NCBI RefSeq assembly: GCF_900091555.1
Contig: NZ_FMCX01000001.1
Location: forward strand, 124,001 to 188,000
Source of the DNA: Micromonospora mirobrigensis
GTDB taxonomy: Bacteria; Actinomycetota; Actinomycetes; Mycobacteriales; Micromonosporaceae
Length of the DNA stretch: 64,000 nt
Reading direction: 5' to 3'
A program made the position numbers and the translations under genes. Below are positions 8,034 to 18,216 of the stretch, piece after piece. The notes under the pieces were generated by a model that did not search any database, had not been told where the DNA came from, and saw only the letters and a program-made list of their open reading frames with translations. How positions within the stretch are numbered: the stretch's first letter is position 1; the number at the start of each line of letters is the position of its first letter.

Positions 8034-9157
8034 CGGGTCGGCTCCACCGGCAGCCGGGCGTACACCCGGAAGCCGCCGCCGGGGAGCGGGCCGGCGGCCA
8101 GCTCCCCGCCCAGGGCCGCGACCCGCCCCCGCATGCCGGCCAGGCCGTGGCCCGCGCCGCCGTCCCCACCGCTCCCGGCGTCGGTCACCTCGACGCTCAC
8201 CTCCCCCGGCGCGTGCCGGACGGTCACCGCGGCCCGGTCCACCCCGGCGTGCCGCAGCACGTTGGTCAACGCCTCCTGCGCCACCCGGTACGCGGCCAGG
8301 TCCACCGGCGGCGGCAGGTCCCCCGGCTCACCGGTCACCCGCAGCTCGACCCGGAGTCCCGCGCCCGCGAGCCGGCCCACCAGGGCGTCCAGCCGGGCCA
8401 GCCCCGGCACCGGCTCCCGCCCGGCGCCCCGGCGCACCGCACCCAGGGTGACCCGCAGCTCGTCCAGCGCCTCCCGGCTGGTCCGGCTGATCGCGGCCAG
8501 CGCGGTCACCGCCTGCTCGGGCTGCCGCGGCATCAGGTGCAGCGCGATGTCGGCCTGCATGCTGATCGCCGCGAGACCGTGCCCCACCACGTCGTGCACC
8601 TCCTGGGCGATCCGCAGCCGCTCCTCGTCGGCCTGCCGCCGGGCCTGCTCGGCCCGGACGCGCTCCACGCTCTCCCGGTTGGCCCGCACGGTCACGCCCA
8701 GCGCGAACGGCACCACCACCCAGGCCGATCCGGGCAGCACCCCGAACCAGCCGGGCCGCTCCCCCCGCGACCAGAGCAGGTGGGCCAGGAGCACGACCAG
8801 CGCCGCCGCGGCGGCCACCACCGCCGGCCGCGGCGGGAGCCGGACGGCCACCGTGCCGACGGCCACCAGCACCGCCAGCAGCACCGGCCCGTACGGGTAA
8901 CCGAGCACCAGGTACGCCGAGACCGCCGCGGTCACCACGGCGAGCGTGACCCGCGGGAGGAGCCGGCGGGCGGCCAGCGCCAGCACGGCCACCGTCACCA
9001 GCGCCAGGGCCGTCCCGTCCACCCGCGTCGCATCCGGCCGGACCTGGCCGGCCAGCCGGGTGGCCAGCAGCACCAGCGGTAGCAGGACCAGGGCGAACGC
9101 CAGGTCCGCCGCCGACTCCCGCCGGCGCCGGTCCCGGGATGACGCCGCCGGCCGCAC
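8030..9157 (-). CDS. Sensor histidine kinase, HisKA_3 type
   Basis: A 375-residue membrane histidine kinase that should phosphorylate the adjacent response regulator. The N-terminal ~155 residues contain about five hydrophobic segments with no large extracellular loop, suggesting it senses a signal in or near the membrane. The phospho-acceptor is His188 in IAQEVHDVVGHGLAA. The ATPase domain has AQEALTNVLRHA (N box) and DAGSGGDGGAGHGLAGMRGR (G box). It starts at GTG 9157; no better start with a ribosome-binding site is evident. The four-base overlap with the regulator gene supports an operon. Confidence 0.93.
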   Translation of the reverse strand: MRPAASSRDRRRRESAADLAFALVLLPLVLLATRLAGQVRPDATRVDGTALALVTVAVLALAARRLLPRVTLAVVTAAVSAYLVLGYPYGPVLLAVLVAVGTVAVRLPPRPAVVAAAAALVVLLAHLLWSRGERPGWFGVLPGSAWVVVPFALGVTVRANRESVERVRAEQARRQADEERLRIAQEVHDVVGHGLAAISMQADIALHLMPRQPEQAVTALAAISRTSREALDELRVTLGAVRRGAGREPVPGLARLDALVGRLAGAGLRVELRVTGEPGDLPPPVDLAAYRVAQEALTNVLRHAGVDRAAVTVRHAPGEVSVEVTDAGSGGDGGAGHGLAGMRGRVAALGGELAAGPLPGGGFRVYARLPVEPTR

Positions 9158-9243
9158 GCCGTCATTGTGCCGCTCGCGGCGCCGGCATCCGTACCGCCAC
9201 GGGCGAAGATCCGGGTACGCGGCAGGACGTACGTCCGCGTCGG

Positions 9244-9402
9244 TCAGCCGGCGGCGACCCGGGGCAGTCGGGAGTAGAGCAGCGGCGCCAGCATCGTCGA
9301 GTACGCCGTGGTGAGGTGGTTGTTGTGGTGGTAGACGAGGACGTTGCCCACCACGTACGGGCAGGTGGCGCGGCAGAGCCAGGGCATCGGTCGCGGGCTC
9401 AT
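9244..9402 (-). pseudogene. Duplicated C-terminal fragment of the adjacent acyltransferase/SGNH gene
   Basis: A 52-codon frame that begins with an ATG overlapping the stop codon of the upstream acyltransferase (ATGA). Its product (PMPWLCRATCPYVVGNVLVY...) aligns nearly end to end with the last ~48 residues of that acyltransferase (PTPWLCAARCPVVLGNVLVY...). The catalytic DxxH of the intact protein (YHDSGHLTT) reads HNNH here, so the catalytic Asp is gone. I read it as the remnant of a second, deleted paralogue or a partial tandem duplication. Translation by coupling is possible, but no function can be proposed. Confidence 0.75.
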
Positions 9403-11516
9403 TCCGCGGTCAGCGCCGGCAGCCGCCTGCCCAGCAGCGGGGCGAGCAGCTCGGCGTACCGGGTGGTGAGGTGGCCGGAGTCGTGGTAGACGAGGACGTT
9501 GCCCAGGACCACCGGGCAGCGCGCGGCGCAGAGCCAGGGCGTCGGGTCGATCACGCCCACCCCGTTGCGCTCGGCCTGCTCGCCGATCGCGGCCCGCAGC
9601 GCGGGGCGGCGCAGCGCCTCGGCGGTGGGCGTGGCGCAGGCGTCGATCTGCTGCGGGTGCTGCGCCACACACTCCGGGGCGTCCTCGTCGAGCCGCGGGG
9701 TGTCGACCATGGTGACCACCCGCTGGGCGGCGCGCCGCAACGCGGCGAAGGTACGCCCCCAGCCAGCCCGCCAGCGGGCGGTCCACTGCTCGTCGGTCTG
9801 CCCGGCGGGGGCGAGGAAGTTCACGTGGGAGGCCGCTACCACCAGGTCGGGCTTCAGGTCCCGGATGGCCCGCAGGGCGTTGCGCCGCCACTGCGCGCAC
9901 TCGGTGTACTCCCGGGCGAGGCCATCGATCCGGATCGGCAGGTCGACCAGGGAGCAGCCGCTCTTGGTCAGCGACACCAGCTTCCAGTGCCGCTCCCGGG
10001 CCACCTGGTCCAGGGCGGGGAACCAGTGCGCGGCGTGCGAGTCGCCGAGCAGCACCACGGTGGTGGCGGCGGCGGGGTCGCCGTACGCGCAGGGCAGCTT
10101 CGGTCTGGTCACCGGCGCATCGACGTGGCAACCGTCGGCGTAGATCACCGGGCGGGCGTCGGTTGACTCCGCCAGCGAGGGGGACAGGTTGGCGGGCAGC
10201 TCGGTGGTGCGGGCCGCCTCGGCGATGAAGCGGTCCAGCACCCGTTGCGGGTCCCGCGCCCCGGCCAGCGCGGCGCCCAGGTCCGCCCGGTCGGCGCCGG
10301 TCGGCACGGTCGGCGGCACGACCAGCACCACGGCCGCGCCGACGGCGACGGCGACGGACAGGGAGAGCCCCAGGCCGATTCCCCGGCCGGGACGCACCCG
10401 CAGCGACCGGCGGTGCCGGACCGGGTCCTCCACCAGCCGCAGCGACACCGCCGCCAACACCAGCGCACAGGCGCACAGCGCCAGGTTCAGCGGCACGCTC
10501 GGTTCCACGCCCAAGGCCGACGGCGCGATGATCAACACCGGCCAGTGCCACAGGTACCAGCCGTAGGAGAGCTTCCCGACCCACCGCAGCGGCGCCCGCC
10601 CGAGCAGCAGTCCGGCCCCGAGGCGAGGGGCGGCACAACCACCGGCGATCACCAGCGCGGCACCGACCACCGGCAACGCCGCAGCGCTGCCCGGGAACGG
10701 CGTCGTCTCGTCGAACCGCACCGCCGCCATGATCACCGCGGCGATCCCCACCCAGGTCAGCGGGGCCGCAAACCACGCCGGCGCCTGCCGCAACCGGCCC
10801 ACCGCCAGCGCCACCATGGCGCCCGACCCCAGCTCCCAGGCCCGGGTGTGCGCCCCGAAGTACGCCCACGGCGCGCTGCGCTGCGTCTCGGTCACGCTCA
10901 GGACGAACGAGATGACGCTCAACAACGCCAGAGCCACCACCACCGGCGCCATCCGCACCCGCCCCCGCCGCCGACCCACCAGCGTCGCCAGCAGGATCAG
11001 CAACGGCCACACCAGGTAGAACTGCTCCTCCACCGCCAGCGACCAGAAGTGCTGGAACGGTGACGGCGACGCCTCCGCGGCGAAGTAGTCCGTGCCGGTC
11101 TGCGCCATCCGGATGTTGACGAAGTAGAAGGCGCTGGCGATGCCGTCCCACGCGTACTCGGCCGAGCGCAGCGGGGACAGCCACAGCCAGGAACCGACCA
11201 GGGTCAGCACCATCACCACGGAGGACGCGGGCAGCAGGCGGACCGCCCGGCGGGCGTAGAAGCCGCTGATCGAGATCCGCCCGGTCCGACCCAGCTCCCG
11301 GATCAGCAGCGAGGTGATCAGGAACCCGGAGATCACGAAGAAGACGTCCACCCCGACGAAACCACCGGCCAGCCCCGCCACCCCGGCGTGCGAGAGCACC
11401 ACCAGCAGCACCGCGATCGCCCGCAGCCCCTCGATGTCACCCCGGAAGGTCGACTCCGACCCGACGGAGGGGGCGGGGGCGGGAGCGGCGGCCAGGGTCG
11501 CGGGCGGTGAGGACAC
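9399..11516 (-). CDS. Membrane acyltransferase with C-terminal SGNH hydrolase domain
   Basis: A 705-residue OafA/YrhL-type enzyme that transfers acyl groups across the membrane to an envelope glycan or lipid. Residues ~25-370 are an acyltransferase_3 domain with about ten membrane helices, opening with DIEGLRAIAVLLVVLSHAG and containing FHFWSLAVEEQFYLVWPLL-like sequence (here QHFWSLAVEEQFYLVWPLL). Residues ~430-705 are an extracytoplasmic SGNH domain with the nucleophile motif LLGDSHAAHW and a C-terminal DSGHLTT catalytic Asp-His pair. I choose GTG 11516; no ATG fits. The acceptor is unknown. It is followed by a fragment duplicating its own C-terminus. Confidence 0.92.
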   Translation of the reverse strand: MSSPPATLAAAPAPAPSVGSESTFRGDIEGLRAIAVLLVVLSHAGVAGLAGGFVGVDVFFVISGFLITSLLIRELGRTGRISISGFYARRAVRLLPASSVVMVLTLVGSWLWLSPLRSAEYAWDGIASAFYFVNIRMAQTGTDYFAAEASPSPFQHFWSLAVEEQFYLVWPLLILLATLVGRRRGRVRMAPVVVALALLSVISFVLSVTETQRSAPWAYFGAHTRAWELGSGAMVALAVGRLRQAPAWFAAPLTWVGIAAVIMAAVRFDETTPFPGSAAALPVVGAALVIAGGCAAPRLGAGLLLGRAPLRWVGKLSYGWYLWHWPVLIIAPSALGVEPSVPLNLALCACALVLAAVSLRLVEDPVRHRRSLRVRPGRGIGLGLSLSVAVAVGAAVVLVVPPTVPTGADRADLGAALAGARDPQRVLDRFIAEAARTTELPANLSPSLAESTDARPVIYADGCHVDAPVTRPKLPCAYGDPAAATTVVLLGDSHAAHWFPALDQVARERHWKLVSLTKSGCSLVDLPIRIDGLAREYTECAQWRRNALRAIRDLKPDLVVAASHVNFLAPAGQTDEQWTARWRAGWGRTFAALRRAAQRVVTMVDTPRLDEDAPECVAQHPQQIDACATPTAEALRRPALRAAIGEQAERNGVGVIDPTPWLCAARCPVVLGNVLVYHDSGHLTTRYAELLAPLLGRRLPALTAE

Positions 11517-11560
11517 CCGGCGGATGATAGCCACTGACCAGGGCGACCGCCCGTCGGCGG

Positions 11561-14008
11561 TCAGCCGGCGGCGGCCAGCACGGCCGCCTCCAGCCGGGCC
11601 CGGTCGGCGTCCGCCGGCCAGCCCCCGACGAGGTAGAAGGTGTCCACGACGTCGCCGCCGAGGGTGGAGATCCTGGCCGCCCGCACCTGGGCGCCCACCT
11701 CGTCCAGGGCGCAGGTCACCCGGTAGAGCAGGCCGGCGGCGTCGGCCGCCCGCAACTCCAGCACCACCGCGTCGGTGGCCGCCGCCCGGTGCCAGACCAC
11801 CCGGGGCGCGGCGCCGGCGCCGCGGGCGGCCAGGGCGCGACCGCGCAGCCGTTGGTTGACCGAGACGTCGCCGCCGAGCGCCCGGCGCAGGTCGGCGCCG
11901 AGCGCGATCGGGTCCGGCGCCAGGCCGTAGCGGGGTTGGACCCGGCACTCGACCAGGGCCCGGCCGTCGACCGCCGAGGCGTCGGCGGAGATCACCTCCA
12001 GCCGGTGCAGGGCGAGGCAACCGGCCACCGTCGCGAGCAGGCCGCGCCGGTCCGCCGCGGCCACCGCCACCCGGTCCTCGGTCAGGTGTACGACCGGCAG
12101 CGCTCCGACCAGCAGCGCCGGGTCCGGTGCGGGCGGGGCGGGCAGCACGCCGGTGTCCAGCGCGGTGCGGACCCGGCCGACCAGCTCGCCGATCAGCCGG
12201 CCCTTCCAGTCCGACCAGGCGGCCGGGCCGGTGGCCGCGGCGTCGGCGCGGACCAGGGCGTGCAGCAGGTCGAGGGTGCCGGTGTCCCCGACCCGGTCGG
12301 CGACGCCGGCGATGGTCACCGGGTCGGTGAGGTCCCGTCGGGTTGCCACGTCGGGCAGGAGCAGGTGCAGCCGGACCAGCGTGCCGATCAGGGTCACCTC
12401 GGGCTCCGACAGGCCGATCCGGGTGGCCACCGCCTCGGCCAGCGGCACGCCGACGACGCTGTGGTCGGCGGGGGCCCCGGTCGCGTCGCCGGGCAGCCCC
12501 TTGCCGATGTCGTGCAGCAGGGCGCCGAGCAGCAGCAGGTCCGGGCGGTCCACCTCGCGGGTGTGCCGGCTCGCCTCGTACGCGGTCTGCACCAGGTGCC
12601 GGTCCAGGGTGAACCGGTGCACCGGGTTGTGCTGCGGCAGGCTGCGCAGCCGGGTCCACTCGGGCAGCCAGCCGTCGACCAGGCCGTACCGGTCGCAGGT
12701 CTCCCAGGCGGGCACCAGGCCGGGACCGGCGCCGAGCAGGGTGACCAGCGCGGCCCGGGCAGCCGGCGGCCACGGAGTGGGCAGCGGCGGGCAGTACGAG
12801 GCCAGCCACTCGCAGGTGGCCCGGGCGATCGGCAGCCCGGTGGTGGCGGCCGCGGCGGCCACCCGCAGCGAGATGCTGGGGTCGGGGCGGGCGCCGATGG
12901 CGGTACGGGCCAGCACCAGCTCGCCGTCCTGCTCGACCACGTCGCGGGCGACCGGCCGGCGCAGCGGGCGACCGTCGACGCCCCGCCGGCCCCGGCCGGA
13001 GCGGAGCCGGTCGGCGGCCCGCCAGGCGTCGTCCAGGGCGTGGCTGACGGTACGCGCGTCCCCGGCGACCCGGCGCAGCAGCGCGTCCCCGTCACCGCGG
13101 GTGGCTTCGGTGCCGACAACGGTCCGGCCGGCGGGGGTGGCGTCGCCCCCGGCGACCGGCGGCCCGTCGGGCGGCGGCTCATCGTCGGGCGGGCCCCCGG
13201 GCTGTGGCTCGCCGTCGGGCGGGCCGGCCGGGAGGTGACGGAGGCCGAGCAGCACGGCCACCCCGTCGCGTTCCTGGGCGACCAGCCGGTCGACCCGGCG
13301 GCCGACCTGCTGGTGCAGGGCGTCCCGGGCGTCGAGCAGGCGCCGGTGGGCGGCGTGCACGGCGGGGCGCAGCGCGTCGGTGATCCCGGCGGTGGCGATG
13401 GCCCGCAGGATGCCGACGTCGCGCAGCCCGCCGGCGGCCTCCTTCAGGTCGCCTTCGAGGAGGAAGGCCAGCTCCCCGTGGGCCTGCCAGCGGGCGGCGG
13501 TGAGCTCCCGCAGCCGGGGCAGCTGGCGCAGGGCGGTACGCCGCCAGTGGTCGGCGGCGGTGCGGATCAGCGAGTCGGCCAGCGCCCGGTCCCCGGCGAC
13601 CCAGCGGGCGTCGAGCAGCCCCAGGGCCACCTTGACGTCGTCCTGGGCCACCGACAGCGCCTCGGCCACGGTGCGCACCGAGTGGTCCAGCCGCAGTCCG
13701 GCGTCCCAGATCGGGTACCACAGTCGCGGGGCCAGCTCGTCCATGCCGGCGACCCCGGCGTGGACCAGCACCAGGTCGAGGTCCCCGTACGGCGCGCACT
13801 GCCGCCGCCCCAACCCACCCACGGCGACCAGGGCCACCCCGGGCGGCAGCGGGACCAGCCCCCGCAGCCACCCGTCGAAGGCCGCCGCCCGCCCCCGCCG
13901 AGCCGACTCCCCGATCCCGCCACGGACGCCGACGACCTCGTTGACCAAGGGGTTCGCGTCACCGTCGTCGGTGCGTCCCGACGCGTTCTCCTTGATCAAC
14001 GAGGTCAT
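11561..14008 (-). CDS. glnD: [Protein-PII] nucleotidylyltransferase GlnD
   Basis: An 815-residue bifunctional enzyme that modifies and demodifies the PII protein encoded just upstream. In actinobacteria the modification is usually adenylylation. Domains in order: nucleotidyltransferase with the GG...DxD site (GGLGRRQCAPYGDLDLVLVH), a linker with a Pro/Gly/Asp-rich insert around residue 270-300, an HD phosphohydrolase (LLLGALLHDIGKG), and two C-terminal ACT domains (VAVAAADRRGLLATVAG; VVLELRAADAAGLLYRVT). The start is ATG 14008. It is the last gene of the amt-glnB-glnD operon, 14 bp after glnB. Confidence 0.96.
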   Translation of the reverse strand: MTSLIKENASGRTDDGDANPLVNEVVGVRGGIGESARRGRAAAFDGWLRGLVPLPPGVALVAVGGLGRRQCAPYGDLDLVLVHAGVAGMDELAPRLWYPIWDAGLRLDHSVRTVAEALSVAQDDVKVALGLLDARWVAGDRALADSLIRTAADHWRRTALRQLPRLRELTAARWQAHGELAFLLEGDLKEAAGGLRDVGILRAIATAGITDALRPAVHAAHRRLLDARDALHQQVGRRVDRLVAQERDGVAVLLGLRHLPAGPPDGEPQPGGPPDDEPPPDGPPVAGGDATPAGRTVVGTEATRGDGDALLRRVAGDARTVSHALDDAWRAADRLRSGRGRRGVDGRPLRRPVARDVVEQDGELVLARTAIGARPDPSISLRVAAAAATTGLPIARATCEWLASYCPPLPTPWPPAARAALVTLLGAGPGLVPAWETCDRYGLVDGWLPEWTRLRSLPQHNPVHRFTLDRHLVQTAYEASRHTREVDRPDLLLLGALLHDIGKGLPGDATGAPADHSVVGVPLAEAVATRIGLSEPEVTLIGTLVRLHLLLPDVATRRDLTDPVTIAGVADRVGDTGTLDLLHALVRADAAATGPAAWSDWKGRLIGELVGRVRTALDTGVLPAPPAPDPALLVGALPVVHLTEDRVAVAAADRRGLLATVAGCLALHRLEVISADASAVDGRALVECRVQPRYGLAPDPIALGADLRRALGGDVSVNQRLRGRALAARGAGAAPRVVWHRAAATDAVVLELRAADAAGLLYRVTCALDEVGAQVRAARISTLGGDVVDTFYLVGGWPADADRARLEAAVLAAAG

Positions 14009-14022
14009 GTCGGTCGCCCGGA

Positions 14023-15799
<1,777 letters not shown>

Positions 15800-15909
15800 G
15801 CTGGCCTCCTAAAGGTGAAGTCCTCCTTCGCGGCTTCCGGGGCAGCGTCGCCCGTCGCCGGTTGGGCCGAAGCTTGGTCGGCGGCTGTTTCCTTCACCGA
15901 CACCCCTCG

Positions 15910-15946
15910 ATTTCCGGCGCGTGACACGTTGTTTCCGACGTGTGAA
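15910..15946 (-). promoter_or_regulatory. Candidate GlnR operator upstream of amt
   Basis: On the minus strand this reads TTCAC-n6-GAAAC-n5-GTCAC-n6-GAAAT, about 110 bases before the amt start. The Streptomyces GlnR pattern, as I recall it, is two gTnAC-n6-GaAAC pairs six bases apart. Both pairs match; the gap between them is five rather than six. Position and target genes (nitrogen assimilation) fit. Confidence 0.65.
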
Positions 15947-15973
15947 GAACACCGATCTTGGGCGGGAACGGGA

Positions 15974-16007
15974 GCAGGGGCCGTTCCGGGTACGGAACGG
16001 CCCCTGC
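15974..16007. terminator. Strong hairpin downstream of the phosphotransferase gene
   Basis: Perfect 14-bp arms (GCAGGGGCCGTTCC and its complement) flank a six-base loop, 16 bases after the phosphotransferase stop at 16023. There is no T tract, as is common in high-GC actinobacteria. Confidence 0.8.
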
Positions 16008-16022
16008 ATCGCGACGGGCCCG

Positions 16023-16886
16023 TCAGCGCAGGGCGTGCTCCAGGGCGTGCCGCTCGTAGTCGAGCAGGCGCAGGTCACGCATCGGGCGACGGAGGTGACC
16101 CTTGTGCACGATCCGGACGAACGCCGGCTCACCGGCCGCGGCCATCCGACGGATCCCCTCGACGTGGTCGACGATCCGCTTGCGGATGGTCCGGATCAGC
16201 CGGTGCCGGTCGCGCGGGATCAACCCGTAGGCGTCGGCGAAGAGGCGCAACCGGCGCGGCCGGTCGGGGCGCTTCCAGCCCAGCGTGATCGAGTCCCGGT
16301 CGGAGAAGATCGGCACCCAGGTCCAGGCCGCGTACGCCACGTCGTAGATCCGGGCGCCGGGCGAGGCGAGGTCGAAGTCGATCAGGCCAAGGGTGCCGTC
16401 GGGACGCCAGATCACGTTGTGCGGGGCGGCGTCGTGGTGGCAGATCACCTCGGTGTCCGGCGGCGGCGGCCCGAACGAGCGCCAGACCGCGCCGGGCGGC
16501 GGCACGAAACCGTACTGCGCGTCGTGGAACATCCGCAGCATGGTGGCCACGGTGACCAGGGCCTCGTCGGTGACCCAGTGCCGGGCGAGCGGGTACTCCC
16601 CGCACTCCCCCTCCAGGTACGACAGGACCTCACGGTTGCGCTCGTCCATGCCGAGGGCGCGCGGCGCGCCGGTGAAGCCGACGTACTCCAGGTGGCGCAG
16701 GAGCGCGTGCACCGAGGGGGTCCACGGCCCGGCGTTGCGCCGGACCGTGTCCCCCACCCGGACCACGGTGCTCACGTTCCCGCCGTGCAGCGGGATCTCC
16801 TGCGCCGTCACGTACGGTCTGCCGAGACGCTGGGTCGGCTCGTTGGGGTCGCGCCAGCCGCGGTAGGCGCGATCGTCGGTGGTCAC
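16023..16886 (-). CDS. APH-family phosphotransferase
   Basis: A 287-residue aminoglycoside-phosphotransferase-like kinase. The Brenner-type catalytic loop is clear as ICHHDAAPHNVIW (HxDxxxxN), followed by the metal-binding LIDFDLASPG. The N-terminal lobe is short (RVGDTVRRNAGPWTPSVHALL). Such proteins phosphorylate small molecules or metabolites; nothing here shows antibiotic resistance. It starts at GTG 16886, four bases after the ftsY stop on the same strand, so it is probably read through from ftsY, and it ends at a strong hairpin. Confidence 0.88.
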   Translation of the reverse strand: MTTDDRAYRGWRDPNEPTQRLGRPYVTAQEIPLHGGNVSTVVRVGDTVRRNAGPWTPSVHALLRHLEYVGFTGAPRALGMDERNREVLSYLEGECGEYPLARHWVTDEALVTVATMLRMFHDAQYGFVPPPGAVWRSFGPPPPDTEVICHHDAAPHNVIWRPDGTLGLIDFDLASPGARIYDVAYAAWTWVPIFSDRDSITLGWKRPDRPRRLRLFADAYGLIPRDRHRLIRTIRKRIVDHVEGIRRMAAAGEPAFVRIVHKGHLRRPMRDLRLLDYERHALEHALR

Positions 16887-16890
16887 GTGG

Positions 16891-18069
16891 TCAGGCGGCT
16901 TCGGTGCCGAGCAGCGCGTCGACGAACTGCGCCGGGTCGAACGGGGCCAGGTCGTCCGGACCCTCGCCGAGGCCGACCAGCTTGACCGGGATGCCGAGCT
17001 TGCGCTGCACGGCGATCACGATGCCGCCCTTGGCGGTGCCGTCGAGCTTGGTCAGCACCACCCCGGTCACGTTGACCACCTCGGTGAAGACCCGGGCCTG
17101 CTCCAGGCCGTTCTGGCCGGTGGTGGCGTCCAGGATCAGCAGCGTCTCGTCGATCGGGCCGTGCTTCTCGACGACCCGCTTGACCTTGCCCAGCTCGTCC
17201 ATCAGGCCGATCTTGTTCTGGAGCCGGCCGGCGGTGTCGATCAGGACCGTGTCGACGCCGGTGTCGATGCCGCGCTTGACGGCGTCGAAGGCGACGCTGG
17301 CCGGGTCGGCGCGCTCGGGGCCGCGGACGGTCTCGGCGCCCACCCGGCCGCCCCAGGTCTCCAGCTGGTCGGCGGCGGCGGCGCGGAAGGTGTCGGCGGC
17401 GCCGAGCAGCACGGTACGGCCGTCGGCGATCAGCACCCGGGCGATCTTGCCGCAGGTGGTGGTCTTGCCGGCGCCGTTGACCCCGACGACCAGCAGCACC
17501 GCGGGCACGCCCTGGGTGCCGGTGGTCTTCAGCGACCGGTCCAGCTCCGGGTCGAGGGCGTTGACCAGCTCGGCGGCGAGCAGCGCGCGCAGTTCGGTGG
17601 CCGAGCGGGTGCCGAGCACCCGGGTCCGCTCGCGGAGCCGGTCGACGATCTCCCGGGTGGAGTCGATGCCGACGTCGGCGGTGATCAGGCTGTCCTCGAT
17701 CTCCTCCCAGGTGTCCTCGTCGAGGTGGTCGCGGCTGAGCAGCCCGAGCAGGCCCTTGCCGAAGACGTTCTGCGAGCGGGACAGCCGGGAGCGCAGCCGG
17801 ACCAGCCGGCCGGCGGTGGGCTCGGGGACCTCGATGGTGGGGGCCGGGGCCTCGACGACCGGCGGGGGCTCGACCAGCACGCCGGTGGACAGGTCGGACT
17901 CCGCCGCCTCGACCGGCGGACCGGCGAGGTCCTCCTCGGCCCGGGTGTCGACCTCCGTCTCCGGCAGCGGCGGCTGGGGACGCCGGCGCAGCTTCGGCAC
18001 CACGAGGCTGAGGCCGCCGAGGATCAGCACGCCGAGCAGGGCGAGTGCGACGAGGAGGTATTCCTTCAT
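16891..18069 (-). CDS. ftsY: Signal recognition particle receptor FtsY
   Basis: The 392-residue SRP receptor, partner of Ffh in co-translational membrane targeting. It has an N-terminal membrane helix (YLLVALALLGVLILGGLSLV), an acidic Pro/Glu-rich linker to about residue 90, then the NG domain. Visible GTPase motifs are GVNGAGKTTTCGKIAR, DTAGRLQNKIGLMDEL and TKLDGTAKGG, ending with GLGEGPDDLAPFDPAQFVDA. The start is ATG 18069. In many actinobacteria ftsY lies near smc; here a PhoD/MarR/MFS block separates them. Confidence 0.97.
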   Translation of the reverse strand: MKEYLLVALALLGVLILGGLSLVVPKLRRRPQPPLPETEVDTRAEEDLAGPPVEAAESDLSTGVLVEPPPVVEAPAPTIEVPEPTAGRLVRLRSRLSRSQNVFGKGLLGLLSRDHLDEDTWEEIEDSLITADVGIDSTREIVDRLRERTRVLGTRSATELRALLAAELVNALDPELDRSLKTTGTQGVPAVLLVVGVNGAGKTTTCGKIARVLIADGRTVLLGAADTFRAAAADQLETWGGRVGAETVRGPERADPASVAFDAVKRGIDTGVDTVLIDTAGRLQNKIGLMDELGKVKRVVEKHGPIDETLLILDATTGQNGLEQARVFTEVVNVTGVVLTKLDGTAKGGIVIAVQRKLGIPVKLVGLGEGPDDLAPFDPAQFVDALLGTEAA

Positions 18070-18216
18070 GCCGAAATCCTGTCAGATGCCGGCGACCGCG
18101 TCCCACTCACCGCCTCGGCATGCGAACGAGCTGCAGGTACGCTCGCGTTCGGTAGGCGTACCGCAACCGCCGGCCGGGTAGAAGATGATCAACAAGATCT
18201 TCGTCGGAGGTGCGTC

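Noticed and set aside
18070..18216. PHO box upstream of the PhoD-like gene
   Set aside because: No 11-bp direct repeats of GTTCA type are present, so phosphate control is not supported there.
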